From Doris montereyensis (Eukaryota; Mollusca; Gastropoda; Nudibranchia; Dorididae), in contig JAXRKP010000621.1 in NCBI GenBank assembly GCA_037039925.1, positions 102,501-166,500 on the forward strand: a DNA stretch of 64,000 nt, read 5' to 3'. A program made the position numbers and the translations under genes. The notes beneath the pieces are model-generated. The model was not told the DNA's origin, made no database searches, and was given only the letters and a program-made list of their open reading frames with translations. Below are positions 48,308 to 58,877 of this stretch, in pieces (positions within the stretch are counted from its first letter, which is position 1; every line of letters begins with the position of its first letter).

Positions 48308-48998
48308 ATGGCAGTCGACATGGTTGCCATCAAGCTACCCACATTTTGGCCAAGTAGCCCACAGGCATGGTTTTGCAAGGAAGCTCAGTTTTGCCTTACA
48401 AGGTATAACATGTCAGGACACACGTTACTACCATGTAGTGGCGTCACTTAACTCAGAGACCGTCAACCGTGCTCTTGCATTGCTAACATCACCCCCGAAA
48501 ACGACAAGTACAACGCAATCAAACGTTTCCTACTGTCCGCGTTTAATTTATCAGAACAAGAGCGTGCCATGGCTCTGTTAAACATGAACAGCATAGGCGA
48601 CCAGAAACCATCAGAGCTGATGGACGAAATGCTGTCCTTCTGGGGGAGCACAAGCCGTGTTTTATCTTTAAACACCTTTTCTGTCACGACTCCCAGACAC
48701 CATAAGAATACCTTTAACGGCGTCAACCACACAGGACTACAGAACCCTCGCACAAGAAGCCGACCGCTTGTTGATCGCTATAATGTCCACCCACACTATC
48801 AACGCCACTACCCACGCGACCCACACGAACCGTCCATCACAGAAAGGTGATCAACACAAAAACAAACCGCCGATTTGTTATTTTCACCTAAGATTCGGCA
48901 GTGCTGCTAAAAAATGCACCCCATCTTGCAACTTCCCCCAACAGTCACACAAACCGAGTGCCAACCAGGAAACGATCGGGCGGGTCAACAGTAGCCCA
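48308..48998 (+). pseudogene. Gypsy gag-like region
   Basis: Fragments across frames: IKLPTFWPSSPQAWF (typical Mag-like capsid start), NDKYNAIKRFLLSAFNLSEQ, MALLNMNSIGDQKPSELMDE and a CYFHLRFGSAAKKCTPSC knuckle-like motif. Frame changes and stops occur at least twice. Confidence 0.65.
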
Positions 48999-49003
48999 TA
49001 CTG

Positions 49004-49309
49004 TTGGTGGTCCGCGAAAGACTACTCTTTATAACTGACGATGTATCAAGAAAGAAATTCCTTGTAGATACTGGCGCCCAAGTATCGGTAATCCCAGCTA
49101 CGTGGAGAGACAAACACTCAAAATCAACAGGCAAAACCCTAACAGATGCAAACGGAACATCCATTCCAACATACGGCGTGCGCTATACACGAATACGCGT
49201 AAACAAACGCAGCTACGAAGCCCGTCTCGTCATAGCTGACGTCCAACGCTCACTTTTAGGAGCAGATTTCCTGAGGCAACACAACTTTCTCGTTGACATC
49301 CGAGGATAA
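49004..49309 (+). pseudogene. Gypsy aspartic protease region
   Basis: FLVDTGAQVSVIPA carries the D-T/S-G active site, and LLGADFLRQHNFLVD is the usual C-terminal protease motif. The segment stays open to TAA at 49307-49309. Confidence 0.8.
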
Positions 49310-49633
49310 CGGTTAATCGAGGGGGACATATACACCTCTATTCCGTGCTCCATATTTCAAGTCAACTACAACTACCGAGCTCCGATCGACAACAACAGCA
49401 ATTATTTCCGAAAAGTATTGAATAGTTTCCCAGAAATACTTTCACCCACTTTCTCCTCAGCAGATGTCAAGCATGGAGTAAGTCTCCACATACCCACCAC
49501 TGGCCGGCCCGTCCACGCGCGGGCGCGACGCTTAGACCCAAAAAGCTCTTCTTGGCTAAAAAGGAGTTCGCTGAAATGGAGAAGATGGGAATCATAAGAA
49601 GTTCCAATAGTCAATGGGCCTCGCCTTCTGCAC

Positions 49634-50193
49634 TTGGTTAAAAACTCGAATGGCGATTGGAGACCTTGCGGAGACTTCCGGCGACTGAACGACATCACCG
49701 TCCCAGATCGTTACCCAATCCCCCACATCCAAGATTTCACAGCCAACCTAGCGGGCAAGAAAATCTTTTCCAAGATAGATTTGGTAAAGCTTACCACCAA
49801 ATCCCCGTACTTCCGGAAGATGTACCCAAAACAGCTGTGATAACGCCTTTCGGCCTCTACGAGTTCATACGAATGCCATTTGGCCTAAAAAACGCCGCCT
49901 CGGCATTCCAACGCCTCATAGACTCGGCCCTACAAGATCGCCAATGCACATTTGTTTATCTGGATGATATCTTGATCGCCAGTTCATCCGAAAGGAACAT
50001 ATTGCAGATCTGCGCAGTCTGCAAAAGGCTAACAGAATTTGGACTCGTAATACGTCTGGAAAAATGCCTGTTCGGTGTCAGTGAAATCGACTTCCTCGGA
50101 CACAGGATCTCGAGCGCGGGTACAATACCGCTGCAGTTAAAAGTGAAGGCTCTGAACGAATTTTCAAAACCTACAACTATCAAAGGATTGTAA
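49634..50193 (+). pseudogene. Gypsy reverse transcriptase region, broken
   Basis: WRPCGDFRRLNDITVPDRYP and IFSKIDL, then in another frame TPFGLYEFIRMPFGLKNAAS, FVYLDDILIA (catalytic YxDD) and FLGHRISSAG. A frame change lies near 49790-49840, and a TAA at 50191-50193 interrupts the join to the RNase H part. Confidence 0.85.
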
Positions 50194-50205
50194 GAATTTA
50201 TCGGA

Positions 50206-50948
50206 ATGGTCAACTTCTACCATCGTTTCATCCCCTCCTTGCTGCTCTCCTGCAAACCGCTCTACGCCGCACTCAAATCTGCTCAAGCCCGGCAACCGCT
50301 GTCCTGGTCAGAACAAATGACAAAATCCTTCGACCACACAAAGCAAGCATTGGCCAACGCTACCTTACTTGCACACCCCAACCCGACCGCTAAACTAGCG
50401 CTGACAAGCGACGCCTCTAATGGTGCGATTGGAGCGGTTTTAGAGCAATACGTACAAGGATCATGGAAACCCAAGCCTTTTTCAGTAAACAACTACGCGA
50501 GACAGAACAAAAATAAAGTACTTTCGACCGCGAGTTGCTAGGACTGTATCTTGCCATTCGACATTTCCGTTTCATGTTGGAAGATAGAATGTTCACCGCA
50601 TATACCGACCACAAACCCTTAGTCCAGGCAATGAGTAAAGCAACAGAACCTGGGTCAGCTCGTCAGCAACGACATTTATCCTTCATTTCCGAATTCACGA
50701 CCAACATACAACACATCGCTGGGAAATCTAAGGTTGTTGCCGATTGTCTCTCGAGACCATCAATCGAAACAGTCTCTCTTGGTGTTGATTATACAGCGAT
50801 GGGAAATGCCCAAACCGATAGCGAGGAAATCCAGCTCTACCTCTACCGTACCGCTACCACCGGTTTGCAGATGGCATCCCCTCCCCTGTCTCCGATTCTG
50901 GTCCTAACCTGTTATGCGACATTTCAACAGGACGGGCTCGACCTATAG
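50206..50948 (+). pseudogene. Gypsy RNase H region
   Basis: NFYHRFIPSLLLSCKPLYAA and LTSDASNGAIGAVLEQ (RNase H start), a frame change near 50530, then LAIRHFRFMLEDRMFTAYTD, HKPLVQAMSK, RQQRHLSFISEF and VADCLSRPS, the typical end of the domain. Confidence 0.8.
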
Positions 50949-51950
50949 TGCCAACCGAATTTCAAAGACATATTTTGATCAGTCCACAACCTTGCGCGCA
51001 TCCGGGAATTAAAACAACACGACGCCTGATCTCTTGAGAAATTCGCATGGCATGGATTAAATAAACAAGTCAACAAGTGGTCTAGAGAATGTATCCAATG
51101 TCAAGTCTCTAAGATACAAACTCACGTCCATGCCACTTAGCACTTTCACTGTGCCGGAGAAACGCTTCAGCCATATCCATGTCGACATTGTCGGCCCCTT
51201 TCTTACCATCATCTGGCGGATTCTCCCATTCGTTCACCATCATTGACCGCACAACGCGTTGGCCTGAAGCAATTCCACTGAAAGTGAAAGAGACGACCTC
51301 CAAAGAGTGCGCAAGAGCCCTCATCAACCACTGGGTCTCCCGATTCGGAGTGCCAGCGACATAACGTCAGATCAGCCCCAATTCACACCGGCTCTATGGA
51401 ACGAGATGGCGACTATGCTTTTGGTACAAAACTCCATCGAACAACGGCATACCACCCCATTTCGAACGGAATAGTCGAACGTTTCCATCGCACTCTAAAA
51501 ATGCCCTGAAATCAAGACTGACTGGGCCTGCTTGGGTCGAATGTCTACCGTGGGTGCTTCGGTATACGCACAGCACTAAAAGAGGGCTTAGACTTAGATA
51601 CTTCGCCAGCGGAAATGGTTTATGGTGAACCGCTAACGGTCCCGGTGGGTTTCGTTACACAGAAACAACCGTCAAATCAACCTCTGAGTTACTCAGCTCA
51701 ACACGATCAGCTGTAAAGTCGTACACGGCACCTCTCACAACCCGTCACGGACAGCCACCAACCTTCATACCACCAGAACTGAAGTTCGCTCAATTTGTTT
51801 TCATTCGAAATGACGCCCACCGTCACCCATTGCAACGACCATACAATGGACCATTCAAAGTTATCGCACTAGGGGACAAAACATTCCGCATCGATGTCGG
51901 GGGTTGAGAGGAAGATGTGGCCTATGTGGACATAACCAACCCCGTGCCTG
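50949..51950 (+). pseudogene. Gypsy integrase region, degenerate
   Basis: Pieces in several frames: HPGIKTTRRLIS from the zinc-binding part, SFTIIDRTTRWPEAIPL (first catalytic Asp region), CARALINHWVSRFGVPAT, and C-terminal FVIR-like pieces before 51910. More decayed than the RT. Confidence 0.7.
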
Positions 51951-52138
51951 TTACTTAGGCCCCACGTCGGGGGGCGCCCTCCAAACAGGCCTAGATCTAG
52001 CGTCCTTGTGAACCAAGATACTGTACCTTCAAATTCTTTCACCACCCAGGCGAAAGAAGACAATCACAAGCGCTTTACCACAAGGTCGAGTCGTGCCATC
52101 AAAGACTCCAACCCCTATGGTCACGCAAGGGGGAGCTA

Positions 52139-52312
52139 TGTATGTGGCCACTACATACACTTAGACACGCAGCACACAAGGACACTAAAAACAGCTCACT
52201 CTTACACACACCGCCGCTCGCCAAAACCAGTGTACAACAAGCTCATCGAACAAAGCAGTCGCTTTCTACTTTTCTCCTCAACCCTTGTGTTTGTGTTTCA
52301 TCCTTGGCTTCA
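52139..52312 (+). repeat. 3' LTR of gypsy element
   Basis: Partner of 48003-48176; preceded by the purine tract AAGGGGGAGC (52127-52136). Confidence 0.9.
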
Positions 52313-52316
52313 CTGT

Positions 52317-54575
52317 TACTATTGCCAGTGTCAGTGGGTGTCAGCAAACGAGTTAACCACGCTGCACTGTAGTAAGTGTCACTGTCAGTGGGTGTCTGCT
52401 TTCTAGATAGCCATGCTGCACTGTAATAAGTGCCACTGTGAGTGGGTGTAAGCAAGCGAGATAACAATGCTGCACTGTAGTCGGTGTCACTGTCAGTGGG
52501 TGTCAGCAAGCGAGATACCCATGCTGCACTGTAGTAAGTGTCACTGTCAGTGGGTGTCAGCAAAACGAGATAACCATAATGCACTGTAGTAAGTGTCACT
52601 GTCTGTGGGTATCAGCAAGCGAGATACCCATGCTGCACTGTAGTAAGTGTCACTGTCTGTGGGTGTCAGCAAAAGGAGATAACCATGCTGCACTGTAGTA
52701 AATGTCACTGTCTGTGGGTGTCAGCAAAAAGGAGATAACCATAATGCACTGTAGTAAATGTCACTGTCTGTGGGTGTCAGTAAAACGAGATAACCATAAT
52801 GCACTGTAGTAAATGTCACTGTCTGTGGGTGTCAGCAAAAAGAGATAACCATAATGCACTGTAGTAAATGTCATAACCACAATGCACTGTGAGTGTCAGC
52901 AAGCGAGTTAACCATGTGGCACTGTAGTAAATGTTAGTGTCAGTGGATGTCACCGAGCTAGTTAATCATGCCGCATTGTAGTAAGTGTCACTGTCAGTGG
53001 GTGTCAGCAAGCGAAAATAACCATGCTGCACTGCAGTAAGTGTCACTGTCAGTGGGTGTCAGAAAGCGAGATAACCATCCTGCACTGTAGTAAGTACCAC
53101 TGTCAGCGGGTATCAGCAAGCAAAATAACCATGCTGCACTGTAGTAAGTGTCACTATAAGTGGGTGTCAGCAAACGAGATAACCATACTGCATTGTAGTA
53201 GGTGTCACTGTCAGTGGGTGTCAGCAAGAAAAATAACCATGCTGCACTGTAGTAAGTGTCACTGTCAGTGGGTGTCAGCAAGCGAGATAACCATACTGCA
53301 CTGTAGTAAGAATCACTGTCAGTGGGTGTCAACAAGCGAAATAACTATGTTGCACTGTAGTAAGTGTCACTGTCAGTGGGTGTCAGCAAGCGAGATAACC
53401 ATGCTGAACTGTTGTAAGTGTCACTGTCAGTGAGTGTCAGCAAGCGAGATAACCATGCTGCACTGTAGTAAGTGTCACTGTCAGTTGAGTGTCAGCAAAC
53501 GACCTAACAATACCATACTTTAATAAATGTCACTGATTAGCGGGTGTCAGCAAGGGAGTTAACCGTGCTGCACCGTGTAAGCGTCACTGTCACCGCTGTC
53601 AGTGTCAGTGAGTGTCAGCAAGCAAGTTAACCACGCTACACTGTAGTAAGTGTCACTGTCAGTGGGTCTCAGCAAGCGAAAAAACCATGCTGCACTGTAG
53701 TAAATGTCACTGTCAATGGGTGTCAGCAAGCGAGAGAGCCATGCAGCACTGTAGTAAATATCACTGTCAGTGGGTGTTAGCAAGCGAGATAACCATGTTG
53801 CATTGTAGTAAGTGCCACTGTCAGTGGGTATCAGGAGGCGAAATAAGAATGCTGCACTGTAGTAAGTGTGACTGTCAGTGGGTGTCAGAAAGCGAGTTAA
53901 CCATGCTGCACTGTAGTAAGTGTCACTGTCAGTGGGTGTCAAGAAGCGAGATAACCATACTGCACTGTAGTAAGTGTCATTGTCACTGGGTGTCAGCAAA
54001 CGAGATAACCATACTGCACTGTAGTAAGTGTCACTGTGAGTGGGTGTCAGCAAGCGAGATAACCATGCTGCCCTGTAGTAAGTGTCATTGTCACTGGGTG
54101 TCAGCAAACGAGATAACCATACTGCACTGTAGTAAGTGTCACTGTCAGTGGGTATCAGCAAGCGAAATAACCATGCTGCACTGTAGTAAGTGGCACTGTC
54201 AGTATGTGTCAGCAAACAAGATAACAATGCCGTACTGTAATAAGTGTCACTGATTAGTGGGTGTCAGCAAGCGAGTTAACTGTGCTGCACTGTGTAAGTG
54301 TCACTGTCACTACTGTCAGTGTCAGTGGGTGTCAGCAAGCGAGTTAACCATGCTGCAGTGTAGTAAGTGTTACTGTCAGTGGGTGTCAGCAAGTGAGATA
54401 ACCGTGCTGCACTGTAAATGTCACTGTCACTGCTGTCAGTGAATGTCAGCAAGCGATATAACCGTGCTGCACTGTGTAAGAGTCACTGTCACTACTGTCA
54501 GTGTCAGTGAGTGTCAAAAGCGAGATAACCGTGCTGCACTGTAACTAGTGCAACTGTCACTGTCAGTGTCAACAA
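52317..54575 (+). repeat. 54-bp satellite, array 3 (about 42 units)
   Basis: The largest array. Long stop-free frames exist on + (53612-54253, 213 codons) and - (54227-53559, 222 codons). The variant unit with GCCGTACTGTAATAAGTG recurs near its right end, and units with an extra A (AGCAAAACGAGATAAC) cluster at 52550-52860. No promoter or splice context supports a gene. Confidence 0.95.
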
Positions 54576-55059
54576 GCGTGATTTTGAATTCAACTAAAAA
54601 CTGAAAGTGAAAGCAACTTTTGAGTCCAGGTGTGTGTTTGCACTGATCAGCTGCATCTCAGTTGGCTCTTGAACCAATATTACACGCAGTAGCCATTAAA
54701 TCAATACACCGAAGCATCATTACATATTCGAGCAAACATGGAAACAGAGAGGATGAGAGAAAGAAAACAACACTCCGATACATTTAGGAATACCGTCATC
54801 AAGGTCATCAAACTACTTTGAACCAAACACAACACGCAATACAAACACACTGGCACAGGTTGAAAGCAAAACAAAATACAAGACGAGGATGCAGAGGTAG
54901 TAGACATAGACTTTACTTTAAAGACAATCATTTCCAAACAAAAGACATGTGATAGTGATAGGCGCAAGCAGGAGGGCATGGGTAGAAAGAACAAAACAAC
55001 AACGTATGCATTCCTCTTGTGAACATGTCGTCTCCGGAAAAAAAAAGACCCAACAGTCG
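54576..55059. other. Unique-looking spacer, no gene recognised
   Basis: Between satellite array 3 and a SINE. A 127-codon open segment on the - strand (55084-54701) has no recognisable motif. Confidence 0.35.
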
Positions 55060-55286
55060 TTCGATTTGATTTACCCACGTCCACAAGTAAGGTGATATTG
55101 TGGTTTTTGGTAGGATTTTTAATTTTGCCCGGACTGCCCTGTAAACAGCCAAGGATCTTTAACGTTCATATAGTGTTATGATCTGCACACAGGCCCTCCT
55201 TTTTTGCCCGTCTTCGATGGGGCTAGATGTCGATCTACCTACTTGTACCAGGGGGCGGTCGATTTTGCTTGAAAAATCTTGAGAAC
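55060..55286 (-). mobile_element. tRNA-derived SINE, copy 4, truncated
   Basis: Shares GATTTGATTTACCCACGTCC, GTAAACAGCCAAGGATCTTT, TGATCTGCACAC.GG and CCTACTTGTACCAGGG with the family. It is cut where LINE A copy 6 begins, so the head is missing. Confidence 0.65.
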
Positions 55287-55287
55287 C

Positions 55288-55741
55288 GGGCAGTGGACAG
55301 GTAAGCACCTATATAGGATTAGAGCCGTCCCGCCCTCCAGCCCGAGACACGGGAGGGCGGGGACGGCTGCCTTGCAGGTGGGTCTTAGTTGACCAAAGGC
55401 TAAGGGAGTTAACCCTGACATTAAATAACAACATGCTGCCTTACGGGCTGGTTTTGAGCAACCAAATGCTAAAGGAGTTAACCCTGACAAGGCCTGGTAG
55501 GGAGCTCAAGGTGGCATTCTTACCAACTACCTAGTGTACATTGGGCCAATCCCCTGCTTATCCAAAACCAAACTGATTTAAATAAGTACATATGATGATA
55601 TACCCAGCTTTAATTTTCGAAGACGACTCTGAAAAGAACACGGTCTGTGATTTTTACGAAGAAAGCAGAAAATGTCAGGACAGGGCAGCCTGGAAAAAGA
55701 TCATTTCGGGCATCTAAACCCATACACCGGAAGATAGAATG
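55288..55741 (+). mobile_element. LINE A copy 6: deletion derivative keeping only the ends
   Basis: The 5' terminus GGGCAGTGGACAGGTAAGCA, two monomers (55370-55490), the leader and the first codons of the endonuclease (to about 55650) join directly to the last 90 bases of LINE A (CAGGACAGGGCAGCCTGG, CCATACACCGGAAGATAGAA). Nearly all coding sequence is missing. Confidence 0.75.
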
Positions 55742-55815
55742 GGAGCTGAACCCACTACCTTTTGGTCGAGAGGCCGACACCTTGCCTCTGACTACCAAGT
55801 CCCCGACCAAACAGT
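55742..55815 (-). mobile_element. SINE head fragment
   Basis: On the - strand it reads CGGGGACTTGGTAGTCAGAG then GCAAGGTGTCGGCCTCTCGA and GGGTTCAGCTCCC, the tRNA-like head of the SINE family with clear A- and B-box-like parts, fused to the 3' end of LINE A copy 6. Confidence 0.55.
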
Positions 55816-56174
55816 CAGCTGACAAGAATATCGCGAGAGATGGGGATGGTCCATCGAACAAGAGTTTCCTGAGAACTCTAACTCTAAATATCAACTGTTC
55901 ATATGGCAAACGCAGATATCATTATAGATAGTGAAACTTGATTAACAGATAGAATAAATAATAATGAATTAAACTTAATTCATTCATTCAGCATATACAG
56001 ACAATATAGAAGAAATTCAGGAATAAAAGTAGGAGGGGTCATTAGCGGCACATGTATTTAACAACGAAAAATTGTCAAGCGACCAACTGAACAAATCATA
56101 TACATATAATGTAATGAAATGAAAATGATGAAAAAATAATGCAAGATCAGCATGAAAAACAGACATCCTCTTAT
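55816..56174. other. No feature recognised
   Basis: AT-rich spacer before the inverted satellite block. Confidence 0.35.
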
Positions 56175-56705
56175 AAGTGTAGCATGGTTATTTCGCTTGC
56201 TGACACCCACTGACAGTAACACTTACTACAGTGCAGCATTGGTAACTCGATTGCTGACACTCACTGACACTGACAGTAGTGACAGTGACACTACAGTGCA
56301 TCACAGTTATCTCGCTTGCAGACAGTGACACCCACTGACAGTGGCATTTACTACAGTGCAGCATGGTTATCTCGCTTGCTGACACCCATTGACAGTGACA
56401 CTTACTACAGTGCAGCATGGTTATTTCGCTTGCTGACACCTACTGACAGTGACATTTACTACAGTGCATCACGGTTATCTCGCTTGCTGACACCCATTGA
56501 CAGTGACACTTACTACAGTGCATCACGGTTATCTCGCTTGCTGACACCATGGTTATCTTGCTTGCTGACACCCATTGACAGTGACACTTACTACAGTGCA
56601 TCACGGTTATCTCGCTTGCTGACACCCATTGAAAGTGACACTTACTACAGTGCAGCATGGTTATCTCACTTGCTGACACCCATTGACAGTGACACTTACT
56701 GTCAC
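56175..56705 (-). repeat. 54-bp satellite, array 4, inverted (about 10 units)
   Basis: Same unit as arrays 1-3, on the opposite strand (GGTTATCTCGCTTGCTGACA). Some units are shortened, for example at 56540-56570. Confidence 0.95.
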
Positions 56706-57249
56706 ACGTTCACATTTTTTTAACAAGCCTCTCTCACTCAACATTCCCACAAATACAGCTATCCAATGATTGATAGTGATGAAGGCAGGTGACTTAACGG
56801 TCTTTGATAAAATTTATCATTAAATATGATCCTTGACTTGCAACGGAGTGGTAGTTCTACTCTGAACGAATTAACTTTAACTAAAGTTGTTTGATTATTA
56901 TCAATTAAATTTTAAACATTTCGTTGATTGCTAATTAAAGCTCTCAGTAACTGCTTTGTCAGACTAAATGGCATTATAATGGCAAAAAAAAAATAAGCCT
57001 TACAGTACTTACACTTACATTATTTTCAAAACAGTAGGGAGAGGGGTACAGATGACTGCTTGATTGGCTGAACTTATTTCAGGGAGTTGAATGGGCTGGG
57101 CCAATCAAAATCAAAGGCCTAGTTTGAAATGAGACGTAATATTATATTATTAATACTAATAATACTTGTCGGGAAAACCAAAACAAACAACTTCAAAAAA
57201 TCACCAACCGCGATGCCAGTGTACAATGTATTAAGTATTATGAATATGA
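56706..57249. other. No feature recognised
   Basis: AT-rich spacer; no coding or repeat signature seen. Confidence 0.35.
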
Positions 57250-57625
57250 ATATGAATTTAATTTGATTTACCCACAACTAACGTGATCTCACTCTCAGGA
57301 TTTTTGGTATGGGATTTGTTTATTTTGCCCGGAGTCGAAACTGTGTACAGCCAAGGAATCTTTAAAGTCCAATGTTGTGATCTGCACACGGGACCTCCTT
57401 TTTTAATTTTATCGTCCGACTCCGATGGGACTAGGGTTCGATCCCCCTACCTGGACTAGAGGGGTAGATTTTGCTCGAAATTTTTTAATTAAAGACTAAA
57501 TCAGACCGTTGGCGAGGCTCCAAGACCAACCCACTAATACTACTATTATTACTATTTTAAAAAGTAGTACTATCTTTTGGTTGACAGGCCAGCACGCATC
57601 TGACTATGAGTTTCCCGTCCCCATT
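57250..57625 (-). mobile_element. tRNA-derived SINE, copy 5
   Basis: Shares GATTTACCCACAACTAACGT, GTGTACAGCCAAGGAATCTT, TGATCTGCACACGGGACCTC, CGATCCCCCTACCTGGAC and TTGGCGAGGCTC with copy 1. The head is at the right end. An A/T and TACTAT-rich stretch of about 40 bases separates head and body. Confidence 0.65.
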
Positions 57626-57711
57626 ATGAAGAGCATAATCAGATTGTTAATTTGTAAGATAATGACAGCTTTAAAATATTAACTGTATTTAAGTGCATGA
57701 TTTGGGCAATA

Positions 57712-58875
57712 CAGTAGTATCCGGTTAAACACACGGTGCTTGGGAGGCCCAGGTAGCGTGCGTTTAGGTTAGTTTCGTGCCTTTATAAAAAGTAGTAAAA
57801 AATTACCAGTTGCTTCCCTTTACTTCAGAGAAGATTGAATTGTTTCCCTTGACCACACAGACTATCTGTGTAGTAATAGTATTAGTATTAGTATTAGGAT
57901 GCCCTTATGGTGGTATATTGAGTTTGAATTTGAATTAGATATTATTATTATAATATATTATTAGATCTAGATGGGGATTTTTTTGTAATTTACTTTAATT
58001 TTTTTTATTCAACAGAGAAATTCCAATAGAACTAGAACCATAAACAAAAACACACAAAGAGTACAGTACCATAGATCTAGTACATGTAGCAGCACAACGA
58101 GACCGTGCAAATATCGCTGACATATGAATATTAACTGCATTATTACATTTACAACATGCAATATATTTCACATGGTAAATGGATGGGATAATAAGTGGTT
58201 AGGTTTTTGCAGTCAGGCAAAATTCTGGCTGCCACTTGACTCTAATTCATTGACAACCTACTTTAACTTGGCTTCTAATGTCAATGTTTTATGAGTAGTG
58301 TAGTAGACATCTTTACAAGTTTAGATCTTGTGAATATATTGTGGAACAAGCACGATAGCTTTCAATTTCAAAGGCTGTTCAGTGTAGCGACGTGAAGTAG
58401 TAATTCTATGGTGGAATCTTGGAGTTGGGAGACTAATCACAGTTCATGTTAATCATATTGTGTGTGTGTGTAGCAATAGTGGCAATGGCATGCATTGGCG
58501 CCTAGCCTACCACGACTCATCCAATGAAACATGGACGTAAGGTCGTATGAATCTACGCACAACGCTAGTGCTCTCAAACCCACTGTGCCCCAGGCTAGGT
58601 CTGTGTTCACCAGTCGTAAGTGAGAGAGCTGATCAGTGTGCATCACATAGGCCTAGAGGCCGCCATCGTTTACACAAAGAGCGGCGAGAGTTCTTGCTGA
58701 GTGATGCAAGTGACATCCTCTGGCAAGTAATTAGTGGCTATCTCACCATCTGATCTATTTAAAAAGGTAATTTCTACCGATTTCATTCAAAGCGTGCGTT
58801 AACAGTATACTGATTATAATTATATATATAAAAAATCTGTCAGTGCTCGGCCGTGCGTTTAACCGGATACATCTG
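57712..58875. mobile_element. Non-autonomous TIR element, TA target, second family
   Basis: The ends are CAGTAGTATCCGGTTAAACA and, reversed, CAGATGTATCCGGTTAAACG, both followed by CACGG. TA flanks both (57710-57711 and 58876-58877). The CAG start and TA target match the 5.6/20.5 kb family but the inner TIR differs. No transposase frame was recognised in the 1164 bp. Confidence 0.75.
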
Positions 58876-58877
58876 TA

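Larger units (their letters stand above)
48003..52312 (+). mobile_element. Ty3/gypsy LTR retrotransposon, complete in outline, inactive
   Basis: Two 174-bp LTRs (48003-48176 and 52139-52312) both start TGTA and end CTTGGCTTCA. A 4-base CTGT flanks the element on both sides (47999-48002 and 52313-52316). A primer-binding site follows the 5' LTR and a purine tract precedes the 3' LTR. In order: gag-like, protease, RT, RNase H, integrase, the Ty3/gypsy order. PBS and gag style recall Mag-like elements. The LTRs differ at roughly one position in ten, and the frames are broken in several places, so it is old and dead. It is inserted in the satellite. Confidence 0.9.

Noticed and set aside
53559..54253. 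Repeat-protein genes with CxxCHCQW or TPTDSDTYYSAAWLSR repeats
   Set aside because: They are the two strands of the 54-bp satellite read in stop-free frames. No flanking exons, start context or splice logic, and the same holds in all arrays.
58547..58753. 68-codon open frame within the 57.7 kb TIR element as a transposase remnant
   Set aside because: No DDE or helix-turn-helix motif was recognised; too short to support a call.
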